Shown here: positions 44,965 through 53,076 of the stretch, piece after piece
Numbering within the stretch: the first letter of the stretch is position 1
Layout: the number at the start of each line of letters is the position of its first letter
Assembly: GCA_016191525.1 (NCBI GenBank)
Contig: JACPOK010000014.1
Coordinates: 1-64,000 of the forward strand
Direction of reading: 5' to 3'
Source: Burkholderiales bacterium
GTDB lineage: Bacteria; Pseudomonadota; Gammaproteobacteria; Burkholderiales; Burkholderiaceae_C
Length of the DNA stretch: 64,000 nucleotides
Notes under the pieces: generated by a model
What the model was told of the DNA's origin: nothing
The model's input: only the letters and a program-made list of their open reading frames with translations
Databases searched by the model: none
Program-made: the position numbers and the translations under genes

Positions 44965-45561
44965 TTACGCTGACGCCGACTGGGGCGCGGTTTCAGCGGC
45001 GGGCTTCACAGCCACTTTCTTCTTGCCCGGCGCGATCATCATGATCATCTGCCGGCCTTCCAGCTTGGGAAACTGCTCGACGATGATGATGTCCGCCAGT
45101 TCGTCGCGGATCTTGTTCAGCAACGCCATCCCGATTTCCTGGTGCGTGATCTCGCGCCCCCGGAAGCGCAGCGTGATCTTGCACTTGTCGCCTTCGGCCA
45201 GGAAGCGCCTGATATTGCGCATCTTGATGTTGTAGTCACCGTCGTCGGTGCCTGGCCGGAATTTGACTTCCTTGATTTCGATGACCGTCTGCTTGGCTTT
45301 CGCTTCCGCCGCCTTCTTCTGTTCCTGGTACTTGAACTTGCCGTAGTCCATCAGCCGGCAAACCGGCGGCACGGCAGTGGCGGCAATTTCTACCAGGTCC
45401 ACATCGGCTTCACCCGCCATCCGAAGCGCCTCGGACAGGCTGACGATGCCCAGCGGCTCGTTCTCGGGCCCCGAGAGGCGTACTTCCGGGGCCATGATTT
45501 CCCGGTTCAGGCGGTGTTTGCGTTCCTCGCGTTGGCGGCGGTCGCGAAATTCAGTAGCGAT
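44965..45561 (-). CDS. infC: Translation initiation factor IF-3 (ATC start codon)
   Basis: 198 residues when begun at the ATC at 45561, giving [20 protein letters not shown], the normal start of betaproteobacterial IF-3. AAGGA lies about 9 nt upstream. The first in-frame ATG (45495) would remove 22 conserved residues. Rare AUU/AUC starts allow IF-3 to repress its own translation. The rest ([51 protein letters not shown] cut to key [21 protein letters not shown]) is classic IF-3. Second gene of the thrS operon. Confidence 0.95.
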   Translation of the reverse strand: MATEFRDRRQREERKHRLNREIMAPEVRLSGPENEPLGIVSLSEALRMAGEADVDLVEIAATAVPPVCRLMDYGKFKYQEQKKAAEAKAKQTVIEIKEVKFRPGTDDGDYNIKMRNIRRFLAEGDKCKITLRFRGREITHQEIGMALLNKIRDELADIIIVEQFPKLEGRQMIMMIAPGKKKVAVKPAAETAPQSASA

Positions 45562-45647
45562 GGTCCAGATCCTTCAATTCATAGGCCACGGAAAACCGGG
45601 GCGAAAGCTGCCTTGGGTGCACGCGGCAAGAGCTTCTTTATTCAAGA

Positions 45648-47555
45648 TCAGCTTTTGTTTTGGATGTCCTGGGCGACCTTTTGCGAGAACGCCTCCAGGG
45701 ACATCACACCGAGGTCATGATTGCCCCGGGCGCGCACTGCGACAGCACCAGCCGCCTTTTCCTTGTCGCCCACGACGACGATGAAAGGCCGCTTCTGCAT
45801 CGAATGCTCCCGTATTTTATACGTAATTTTCTCGTTGCGCAGGTCCAGCTCAACCCTAAGCCCTTGATTTTGCAGCGTTTTGGAGACGTGACGGGCGTAA
45901 TCGGCCTGTGAATCCGTGATATTGAGCACGGCGACCTGCACCGGAGCCAGCCAGGCGGGCAAGGCGCCGGAGTGCTGTTCGATCAATATTCCGATGAAAC
46001 GCTCCAGGCTGCCCACGATGGCCCGGTGCAGCATGATCGGCCGGTGGCGCGAGCCATCCTCCCCCACAAACTCCGCGTCCAGGCGCTCCGGCATGTTGGG
46101 GTCCACCTGCATGGTTCCGCACTGCCACTGGCGGCCCAACGCATCCTTGAGCGTGTATTCGATCTTCGGACCGTAGAAGGCCCCGTCGCCGGGCGAAATC
46201 TCGAAATCGCAGCCCGAGGCGCGAAGGCCGCGGGCCAGGGCGTCCTCGGCCTTGTCCCAGCTTTCCTCGGAGCCGATGCGCTTTTCCGGCCGGGTGGCCA
46301 GCTTGTAGATGATCTCGGTGAAGCCGAAATCCCGGTAAACCTTCTGCAGCAGGGTCGTGAAGGCCACGCATTCGTCCTGGATCTGGTCCTCGGTGCAGAA
46401 GATGTGGCCATCGTCCTGCGTGAAGGCGCGCACGCGCATGATGCCGTGCAGGCCGCCGGTGGGCTCGTTGCGGTGGCAGTTGCCGAATTCGCCGAAGCGC
46501 AGGGGCAGATCGCGGTAGCTCTTGATGCCCTGCTTGTAAATCAGGATATGGCCGGGGCAGTTCATCGGCTTGAGGGCGTAATCGCGCTTCTCGCTCTCGG
46601 TCGTGAACATGTTTTCGCGGTACTTTTCCCAGTGGCCCGTTTTTTCCCACAACGCCGCATCCAGGATCTGCGGGCCCTTGACCTCCTGGTACCCGTTGTC
46701 GCGGTAGACGCGGCGCATGTACTGCTCCACCTCCTGCCACACTGTCCAGCCCTTGGGATGCCAGAACACCGTGCCGGGGGAATGCTCGTCAATATGGAAA
46801 AGGTCCAGTTCGCGGCCCAGCTTGCGGTGGTCGCGCTTTTCGGCCTCTTCCAGCATGGTCAGGTACTGCTGCAGCTCATCCTTGGTTGCCCAAGCCGTGC
46901 CGTAGATCCGTTGAAGCATCTCGTTGCGGTGGTCGCCGCGCCAATAGGCACCGGCGACCTTCATCAGCTTGAAGAACTTCAGTTTGCCGGTGCTGGGCAC
47001 GTGCGGGCCGCGGCACAGGTCTTCGAAGCCGCCTTCGGCATACAGCGACACGTCCTCGCCCGCAGGGATGCTGCCAATGATCTCAGCCTTGTAGTGCTCC
47101 CCGATGCCCTTGAAATGGGCCACCGCCTCATCCCGCGGCAGCACGCGACGCGTGACGGGCTCATCCTTCGCGGCGAGCTCGGCCATGCGCTTCTCGATGG
47201 CCACCAGGTCTTCGGGCGTGAACGGGCGTTTGTACGAAAAGTCGTAGAAAAACCCGTTTTCGATCACCGGCCCGATGGTCACCTGCGCCTCGGGGAAAAG
47301 CTGTTTCACCGCGTAGGCCAGCAAGTGGGCTGTCGAATGGCGGATGACCTCCAGGCCATCGGCATCCTTGGCGGTAATGATGGACAGCGGCGCATTGGCG
47401 GTGATGGTGTGGCTGGTGTCCACAACCTTGCCGTCGATCTTGCCGGCCAGCGCGGCCTTGGCCAAGCCGGCGCCAATGGAAGCGGCCACCTCGGCCACGG
47501 TGACGGGGCCCGGGTACTCGCGCGTGGAACCGTCGGGAAGCGTGATCTGGATCAT
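45648..47555 (-). CDS. thrS: Threonyl-tRNA synthetase
   Basis: 635 residues. TGS domain ([20 protein letters not shown]), editing domain with the [16 protein letters not shown] and YCxxR-like segments, class II catalytic core ([20 protein letters not shown] cut to [30 protein letters not shown], with zinc ligands Cys/His), and C-terminal anticodon-binding domain ([33 protein letters not shown] cut to [11 protein letters not shown]). It charges tRNA-Thr. The ATG at 47555 sits 21 bp after the U-rich end of an attenuator that is preceded by a Thr-rich leader peptide. Confidence 0.98.
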   Translation of the reverse strand: MIQITLPDGSTREYPGPVTVAEVAASIGAGLAKAALAGKIDGKVVDTSHTITANAPLSIITAKDADGLEVIRHSTAHLLAYAVKQLFPEAQVTIGPVIENGFFYDFSYKRPFTPEDLVAIEKRMAELAAKDEPVTRRVLPRDEAVAHFKGIGEHYKAEIIGSIPAGEDVSLYAEGGFEDLCRGPHVPSTGKLKFFKLMKVAGAYWRGDHRNEMLQRIYGTAWATKDELQQYLTMLEEAEKRDHRKLGRELDLFHIDEHSPGTVFWHPKGWTVWQEVEQYMRRVYRDNGYQEVKGPQILDAALWEKTGHWEKYRENMFTTESEKRDYALKPMNCPGHILIYKQGIKSYRDLPLRFGEFGNCHRNEPTGGLHGIMRVRAFTQDDGHIFCTEDQIQDECVAFTTLLQKVYRDFGFTEIIYKLATRPEKRIGSEESWDKAEDALARGLRASGCDFEISPGDGAFYGPKIEYTLKDALGRQWQCGTMQVDPNMPERLDAEFVGEDGSRHRPIMLHRAIVGSLERFIGILIEQHSGALPAWLAPVQVAVLNITDSQADYARHVSKTLQNQGLRVELDLRNEKITYKIREHSMQKRPFIVVVGDKEKAAGAVAVRARGNHDLGVMSLEAFSQKVAQDIQNKS

Positions 47556-47572
47556 GTCTGCAATACGTCCTG

Positions 47573-47604
47573 AAAAACAAAAAGCGCGGCCGCAAGCCGC
47601 GCTT
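47573..47604 (-). terminator. Attenuator terminator in the thrS leader
   Basis: A perfect 9-bp stem AAGCGCGGC/GCCGCGCTT with a 5-nt loop. Read on the minus strand it is followed by TTTTTGTTTTT, ending 18 nt before the thrS ATG. Between the leader-peptide stop and this stem lie two tandem GTCGCGT motifs (47644-47650 and 47636-47642), each able to pair, with G-U wobbles, with the 5' arm of the stem; these are candidate antiterminator elements. Confidence 0.75.
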
Positions 47605-47653
47605 CTGTCTGGAATCCGGGGAAAGGGTTCAGTGCACGCGACTACGCGACCTC

Positions 47654-47695
47654 CTAGGGGGTCGTCCAACCTGTGGTTGTAGTTCGCGGTGTCAT
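47654..47695 (-). CDS. Threonine-rich leader peptide of the thrS operon
   Basis: A 14-codon frame: ATG ACA CCG CGA ACT ACA, continuing ACC ACA GGT TGG ACG ACC CCC TAG. It encodes [13 protein letters not shown], with seven threonines in thirteen residues and four in a row. AAGG lies about 10 nt upstream. It ends about 50 nt before a strong intrinsic terminator that sits just before thrS. This is the layout of ribosome-mediated attenuation: low charged tRNA-Thr would stall the ribosome on the Thr codons and favour readthrough. E. coli thrS uses translational autoregulation instead, so the arrangement is unusual as far as I know. Not proven to be translated. Confidence 0.75.
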   Translation of the reverse strand: MTPRTTTTGWTTP

Positions 47696-47753
47696 AACCT
47701 GGGTGCCTTTCTCGCTCTTGTAGGCCCGCGCCACGCGGGTTTCCGGCCCAATT

Positions 47754-47939
47754 TTAACCCGCCTGCACGAATCCCGTGCCATTGCAGCGCGGGCAACCCG
47801 TGATCACGGTCTGCTTTTCCACCTCGAAGTTCTCGTTGATGTTCTCGCTGTCGATCCGCAGCTCGCCGGTGCCTGCGCAATCGGGGCACTTTGCCTGGTT
47901 GAGCTTGCTGGCATCAAAAACGCCCGTCTTTTCCGTCAT
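47754..47939 (-). CDS. Small DnaJ-type zinc-motif protein
   Basis: 61 residues with two CxxCxGTG motifs: CPDCAGTGELRI and CPRCNGTGFVQ. Such pairs bind one zinc, as in the cysteine-rich domain of DnaJ, and stand here alone without J domain. AGGGG precedes the ATG. The middle (IDSENINENFEVEKQTVITG) is a beta-rich spacer. Function unknown; a small redox-chaperone or RNA-binding role is only a guess. The thrS promoter probably overlaps its 3' end (TAAAAT at 47751-47756 on the minus strand resembles a -10). Confidence 0.75.
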   Translation of the reverse strand: MTEKTGVFDASKLNQAKCPDCAGTGELRIDSENINENFEVEKQTVITGCPRCNGTGFVQAG

Positions 47940-47996
47940 GGCTTGTCCCCTGTCTTTGGTGGCATGGCTACTCTACGACGAAACCCCCAAACGGCA

Positions 47997-48050
47997 AACC
48001 CCGCCGTCCCGGTGGGAACGGCGGGGTTCGCAGCCGGGCTGCAGCCCGGC
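47997..48050 (-). terminator. Terminator region after aceA (two hairpins)
   Basis: Two strong hairpins follow the isocitrate lyase stop: GCCGGGCT-GC-AGCCCGGC at 48033-48050, then AACCCCGCCGT/ACGGCGGGGTT with a 10-nt loop at 47997-48028, followed on the minus strand by TTTGCCGTTTG. The second is the likely terminator. Confidence 0.7.
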
Positions 48051-48061
48051 CGGCAGCCTTT

Positions 48062-49387
<1,326 letters not shown>

Positions 49388-49459
49388 GAAGTTCACTCCG
49401 GTTGATATGAAACAGGTCGGCTGCGGGTGATGCAAGCGCGATGCCGATGAATGAACTTT

Positions 49460-49504
49460 AAGTCTTCTACAAGACTTTGTGAAGATCTTATGTCTTATAC
49501 AAGA
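49460..49504. promoter_or_regulatory. Two related operator-like dyads upstream of aceA
   Basis: Site 1: AAGTCTT-CTAC-AAGACTT (49460-49477), a perfect 7-bp inverted repeat. Site 2: TCTT-ATAC-AAGA (49493-49504), sharing the core TCTTnTACAAGA. The centres are 30 bp apart, close to three helical turns. TCTT-N4-AAGA cores fit GntR-type regulators of organic-acid genes, but no regulator is adjacent. Confidence 0.6.
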
Positions 49505-49545
49505 GATATTTTTAGTTCCAGCAAAATCAACGGCTTAGCGTCGCC

Positions 49546-49584
49546 ATTTCTCAATATGGAAATTAATTTCTTGTATTGAGAAAT
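49546..49584. promoter_or_regulatory. 11-bp inverted repeat upstream of aceA
   Basis: ATTTCTCAATA (49546-49556) and TATTGAGAAAT (49574-49584) are perfect complements 17 bp apart; the spacer adds further ATTTC/GAAAT half-sites. It lies 160 to 200 bp upstream of aceA and about 47 bp beyond the end of the neighbouring gene. Repeated T-N11-A-like half-sites suggest a LysR-type activator site. Confidence 0.5.
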
Positions 49585-49630
49585 TTTGGCGCAGTGCACC
49601 ATTCCGAATTCCCACATCGTGGAAAGCTAG

Positions 49631-50032
49631 TTACGCCGGGTGAAAAAGAATCCAGTCGCCGTGCCCCATCGCTTGGCGGCCGCGCACCCTTTCGGGGTTG
49701 ATCTCGTAAACCAGGCACGGCAGCGGCCGGCCGTCCACCTCGATGGTGAGAACGCGCTTGAAGTATTCGCTGTCGTCACCGGGCACGATCTGCTCGATTT
49801 CATCCAGCAGTGCCTCCAGCTCGGGCTGAAGCTCGTAAACCTCGCCCACCACCGTGACGGCCTTCTCGCCGCCCAGTGTCAGGCCGGGGTACCAGTCGAT
49901 CTGGTAGAGCTTGCCCTGCACTTCGCCCATGCCCACGTAGCGCGGGGCGGGTTGCAGGCGGTTGATGTCATTGCGCCCGCCGCGGCGCAGGGTGCCGTAG
50001 ACAAAGACATGGCGCGGTTCAGCTTCGGGCAT
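49631..50032 (-). CDS. Gamma-glutamylcyclotransferase-like protein
   Basis: 133 residues from the ATG at 50032; a TTG at 50047 would add five residues. HVFVYGTLRRGGRND is the YGTLRxG signature of the GGCT/AIG2 fold, and ALLDEIEQIVPGDDSEYFKRV carries the conserved acidic residue and tyrosine. The fold includes gamma-glutamylamine cyclotransferases, which release amines from gamma-glutamyl conjugates, but many members are uncharacterised. It diverges from the exporter gene with overlapping 5' ends if the latter starts at 50031. Confidence 0.85.
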   Translation of the reverse strand: MPEAEPRHVFVYGTLRRGGRNDINRLQPAPRYVGMGEVQGKLYQIDWYPGLTLGGEKAVTVVGEVYELQPELEALLDEIEQIVPGDDSEYFKRVLTIEVDGRPLPCLVYEINPERVRGRQAMGHGDWILFHPA

Positions 50033-50990
50033 GATCGGCAGCGGCAAAAAACAGCATTGTCCGGCACGCCACCCCTTGAGCTACCACCCTTCCCGCCCCG
50101 TCGCGTTCCTGTGCCTGGCGCTCAGCATGTCGCTGGTGGGCAGCTACGTCGCGCTCTCCAAGCCGCTGGCAGCGGCCATACCCATCTTCCTGCTGGCCTG
50201 GCTGCGCTTTGGCATCGGCGGCGCGGCCATGCTGCACTGGCTGCGCAAGCCCGCTTCAGAGCAGCCGTTGTCAGCACAGACGAAAAAGCTGCTGTTTCTC
50301 GAATCGTTCCTGGGCAACTTCCTGTTTTCCATCTGCATGTTGTTTGGCGTGAGCATGACCAGTGCCGTTTCCGCCGGCGTGATCATGGCCTCTATTCCGG
50401 CCACCGTGGCCTTGATGAGCTGGGCCTTCCTGGGCGAACGTATCAGCCTGCGCGTGGGCGCTGCCGTGGGCTGCGCCGCGCTGGGCATCGGCCTGCTGGC
50501 GCTGGCCCGACCCGGCCACGCTGGTAGCGCACCTGATGGCGGCGCGCTGCTGGGCAACCTGCTGGTGTTCGGGGCCGTGCTTTGCGAGGCCTCCTACGCG
50601 GTCATCGGCAAGAAGCTCACCGGCGCCCTGGGGCCCAAGCGCATCACATCCATCATCAACCTCTGGGGCTTCGCGCTGGTGACGCCGCTGGGCATCTACA
50701 GCGCGCTGCATTTTGACTTCACGTCCGTGACGCCCGGTATCTGGCTCCTGCTGCTGTTCTACTCGCTGGCCGCCAGCGTGTGGACAGTGTGGTTGTGGAT
50801 GACGGGACTGAAGGCGGTGCCGGCCTCGCAGGGCGGGGTATTCACGGTGATGCTTCCGATCTCGGCGGCCCTGGTGGGTGTGCTGGTGCTGGGCGAGGGC
50901 CTCGGCGGCGCGCAGCTGGCGGCGTTCGCCATTGCCCTGGTCGGCGTGGTGCTGGCAACCCTGCCTGCTACTTCCCGGTCACCTTCCTGA
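50031..50990 (+). CDS. EamA/DMT-family transporter
   Basis: Up to 319 residues. About ten membrane segments in two EamA repeats: PVAFLCLALSMSLVGSYVALSK, SFLGNFLFSICMLFGVSMTS, VIMASIPATVALMSWAFLGER; then LLGNLLVFGAVLCEASYAVIGK and VFTVMLPISAALVGVLVLGE. Such proteins export amino acids or other metabolites. The first ATG (50031) overlaps the divergent gene; a TTG at 50076 gives a more normal N-terminus. Its end overlaps the convergent Lrp-family gene by 23 bp. Confidence 0.85.
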   Translation: MIGSGKKQHCPARHPLSYHPSRPVAFLCLALSMSLVGSYVALSKPLAAAIPIFLLAWLRFGIGGAAMLHWLRKPASEQPLSAQTKKLLFLESFLGNFLFSICMLFGVSMTSAVSAGVIMASIPATVALMSWAFLGERISLRVGAAVGCAALGIGLLALARPGHAGSAPDGGALLGNLLVFGAVLCEASYAVIGKKLTGALGPKRITSIINLWGFALVTPLGIYSALHFDFTSVTPGIWLLLLFYSLAASVWTVWLWMTGLKAVPASQGGVFTVMLPISAALVGVLVLGEGLGGAQLAAFAIALVGVVLATLPATSRSPS

Positions 50991-51462
50991 TCTGCGGCTT
51001 GATGTTCTCGCGCCGCGCGGGCAGCACCACGGCATTTTCGCGCGCCGCGTTCAGCACAATGCAGGTGGAGGTTTCGGTCAGGATGCAGAACTTGGTCACC
51101 ACCGCGTCCAGGTGCCCAACGTCGATCACCGCGATCTCCATCACCCAGCTGTCCTCGCCGGTGACATTGAAGGCGTTGATGACCTCCGGCGTTTGCTCCA
51201 CCAGCTTCACCACCCGGGCGTACTCGGCCCGCCCTACCCGCACGATGGCCCGGATGCCGTAGCCCAACTGCTGGTAGTCCACCTCGGCGCGGTAGCCCTT
51301 GATCACCCCGTTGAGCTCCAGCTTGCGCACCCGCTCGGTGACTGCCGGCTGGCTGAGGTGCACGCGCCGGCCCAGTTCCGCCATCGTGATGCGCGCATCG
51401 CGCTGCAGTTCGGCGAGGATCCGGCTGTCGTAGTGATCCAGCTGACAGATTTCGGTGGACAT
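50968..51462 (-). CDS. Lrp/AsnC-family transcriptional regulator
   Basis: 164 residues. N-terminal helix-turn-helix LDHYDSRILAELQRDARITMAELGRRVHLSQPAVTERVRKLE (key AELGRRVHLSQPAVTERV); C-terminal ligand-binding RAM domain (YGIRAIVRVG, VTGEDSWVMEIAV). Divergent from an EamA exporter gene and convergent with another, so amino-acid-responsive control of export is likely. The 90-bp divergent region contains an 8-bp inverted repeat. Confidence 0.9.
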   Translation of the reverse strand: MSTEICQLDHYDSRILAELQRDARITMAELGRRVHLSQPAVTERVRKLELNGVIKGYRAEVDYQQLGYGIRAIVRVGRAEYARVVKLVEQTPEVINAFNVTGEDSWVMEIAVIDVGHLDAVVTKFCILTETSTCIVLNAARENAVVLPARRENIKPQIRKVTGK

Positions 51463-51478
51463 GGCATTTAACCTTCAA

Positions 51479-51510
51479 AAACAAGGCGGACTTTATACCT
51501 GACCTTGTTT
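51479..51510. promoter_or_regulatory. Inverted repeat between lrp-like and EamA genes
   Basis: AAACAAGG (51479-51486) and CCTTGTTT (51503-51510) are perfect complements with a 16-bp AT-containing spacer (ACTTTATACC). It sits 17 bp upstream of the regulator ATG and 41 bp upstream of the exporter ATG: a likely Lrp-family operator. Confidence 0.55.
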
Positions 51511-51551
51511 CATCCATGGAAAGCATCGCCGCACAAAATTAGCATCATCCC

Positions 51552-52442
51552 ATGACCACCGCCACCCTTTCCTCCCCCGTCCGCCGTGCCTCGCTGCTTG
51601 TGCCGGCGCTGCTGGCCTGCTACCTGATCTGGGGCTCCACCTACCTGGCCATCCGCTTCGCGCTGGTGAGCTTTCCGCCCTTCTTCCAGATGGGCACGCG
51701 TTTCCTTGCTGCCGGCGTTCTGCTGATGGCCTGGGTGCTCTGGCGCGGCCATGCGCGTCCCAGCCGCATTGAATGGCGCAACGCCCTCGCCGTGGGCAGC
51801 CTGATGCTGGGCGGCGGCATGGGGCTGGTGGCCAGCGCCGAGCAGCACATCGGCTCCGGGGTGATCGCCGCCTTCATCGCCGTCACCCCGATGATGGCCT
51901 GCGGCTGGGGCCTGCTGTTCGGCAAGCGTCCAAGCCGGCTTGAGCTGGCGGGCATGGCGGTGGGGATGGCCGGCGTCCTGCTGTTGGTGCGCGGCGCCAG
52001 CTTTTCGGCGGCGCCCTGGGGCATTGCGTGCATCGCCGGCGCCACGCTTGCCTGGACGCTGGGCTCGGTGCTCTCCACCACGCGGCTGCCACTCGCGCCG
52101 GGGGCCGCCGGCTTCGCCAGCGAAATGTTGTGTGGCGGCGCGGTGTTGATGGCGATATCTCTCGCGCTGGGTGAGCAAACTCACGGCCCGATACAGCCCG
52201 TTGCATGGGCCGCGTGGCTCTACCTTGTCGTCTTCGGCTCGCTGATGGCCTTCAGCGCGTACCTCTACCTGCTGGCCCACGCATCGCCCGCGATGGCCAC
52301 CAGTTACGCCCTGGTGAACCCGCTGATCGCGCTTTTTCTGGGCGTAGTTTTCGCCGGCGAAGCCGTCACCGGCGGCGAATGGTTTGCCTGCGGCGTCATC
52401 CTCGCCGGCGTTTTCCTGATCTTCAGAGGGAAAACGGCCTGA
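51552..52442 (+). CDS. EamA/DMT-family transporter (YedA/RhaT-like)
   Basis: 296 residues, ten membrane segments. LLVPALLACYLIWGSTYLAIRFAL begins the first EamA repeat (key YLIWGSTYLAIR); AVTPMMACGWGLLFGKRPS and SYALVNPLIALFLGVVFAGE mark the repeat ends. Probably exports amino acids or related metabolites, under control of the divergent Lrp-family regulator. ATG at 51552. Confidence 0.88.
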   Translation: MTTATLSSPVRRASLLVPALLACYLIWGSTYLAIRFALVSFPPFFQMGTRFLAAGVLLMAWVLWRGHARPSRIEWRNALAVGSLMLGGGMGLVASAEQHIGSGVIAAFIAVTPMMACGWGLLFGKRPSRLELAGMAVGMAGVLLLVRGASFSAAPWGIACIAGATLAWTLGSVLSTTRLPLAPGAAGFASEMLCGGAVLMAISLALGEQTHGPIQPVAWAAWLYLVVFGSLMAFSAYLYLLAHASPAMATSYALVNPLIALFLGVVFAGEAVTGGEWFACGVILAGVFLIFRGKTA

Positions 52443-52471
52443 AAACGCGCATGAAAAAAACAACACGCCAG

Positions 52472-52494
52472 AGCGAAAAAACTCGTTTTTCGCT
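52472..52494 (+). terminator. Hairpin after the EamA gene
   Basis: AGCGAAAAA-ACTCG-TTTTTCGCT, a perfect 9-bp stem, 29 bp past the exporter stop; a TTTTTT run follows at 52505-52510. Probably a bidirectional terminator that isolates the histone-like gene. Confidence 0.6.
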
Positions 52495-52589
52495 TGGAAA
52501 CGCGTTTTTTCTCCAGTAGCATCCGCAGTGCCAGAAGGGAATGCAGGTTCTCGCTGGTGATTAATCAACTTCTAGAAGGAAAATCAATC

Positions 52590-53027
52590 ATGGCAACTGC
52601 GAAAAAAGCTGCGAAAAAGGCCCCCGCAAAAAAGGCCCCCGCAAAGAAGGCTGCTCCGGCGAAGAAGGCCGCTGCAAAGAAGGCTCCGGCAAAGAAGGCC
52701 GCACCGGCGAAGAAAGCTCCGGCAAAGAAGGCCGCTCCCGCGAAGAAGGCTGCTGCGAAGAAGGCTCCGGCCAAGAAGCGCACTCCCAACGCCGCGTTCA
52801 TGAAGGCCCTGACGCCCAGCCCCGCGCTGGCCGCCGTCGTCGGCTCGGCTCCCCTGCCGCGCACCGAAGTGGTCTCCAAGCTGTGGGTCTACATCAAGAA
52901 GAACAAGCTGCAGGACGCGGTCAACAAGCGCATGGTCAACGCCGATGCCAAGCTGAAGGAAATCTTCGGCAAGGCCCAGGTCTCCATGTTCGAGATGGCC
53001 GGCCTGATCGGCAAGCACGTCAAGTAA
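52590..53027 (+). CDS. Lys/Ala-repeat (histone H1-like) protein fused to a SWIB domain
   Basis: 145 residues. Residues 1 to about 65 are tandem KKAPAKKA and KKAAPAKKA units like bacterial histone-H1 homologues, which bind DNA without sequence preference. Residues about 66-145 form a SWIB/MDM2 domain: LAAVVGSAPLPRTEVVSKLW, YIKKNKLQDAVNKRMVNADA, LKEIFGKAQVSMFEMAGLI. AGAAGGA precedes the ATG. The repeat DNA is nearly identical from unit to unit, so repeat number may vary between strains. A strong bidirectional terminator follows. A nucleoid role is likely; the target of the SWIB domain in bacteria is not known. Confidence 0.88.
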   Translation: MATAKKAAKKAPAKKAPAKKAAPAKKAAAKKAPAKKAAPAKKAPAKKAAPAKKAAAKKAPAKKRTPNAAFMKALTPSPALAAVVGSAPLPRTEVVSKLWVYIKKNKLQDAVNKRMVNADAKLKEIFGKAQVSMFEMAGLIGKHVK

Positions 53028-53047
53028 GCGCCAGCCGCTTGATGAAG

Positions 53048-53076
53048 AAGGGCCGCTCACGCGGCCCTTTTTTTAT
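53048..53076. terminator. Bidirectional terminator between the SWIB and TPP-enzyme genes
   Basis: AAGGGCCGC-TCAC-GCGGCCCTT, a perfect 9-bp stem, with TTTTTTT on the plus side. It lies 21 bp after the SWIB gene stop and abuts the 3' end of the convergent TPP-enzyme gene. On the minus strand the A run of the stem gives a short U tract. Confidence 0.85.

Noticed and set aside
45972..47573. A 533-codon plus-strand frame opposite thrS
   Set aside because: Antisense to a complete threonyl-tRNA synthetase; composition typical of shadow frames in GC-rich DNA.
52590..52790. The lysine/alanine tandem repeats as a CRISPR or minisatellite array
   Set aside because: Units of 6 to 9 residues keep a single reading frame continuous with a SWIB domain, and there are no unique spacers.
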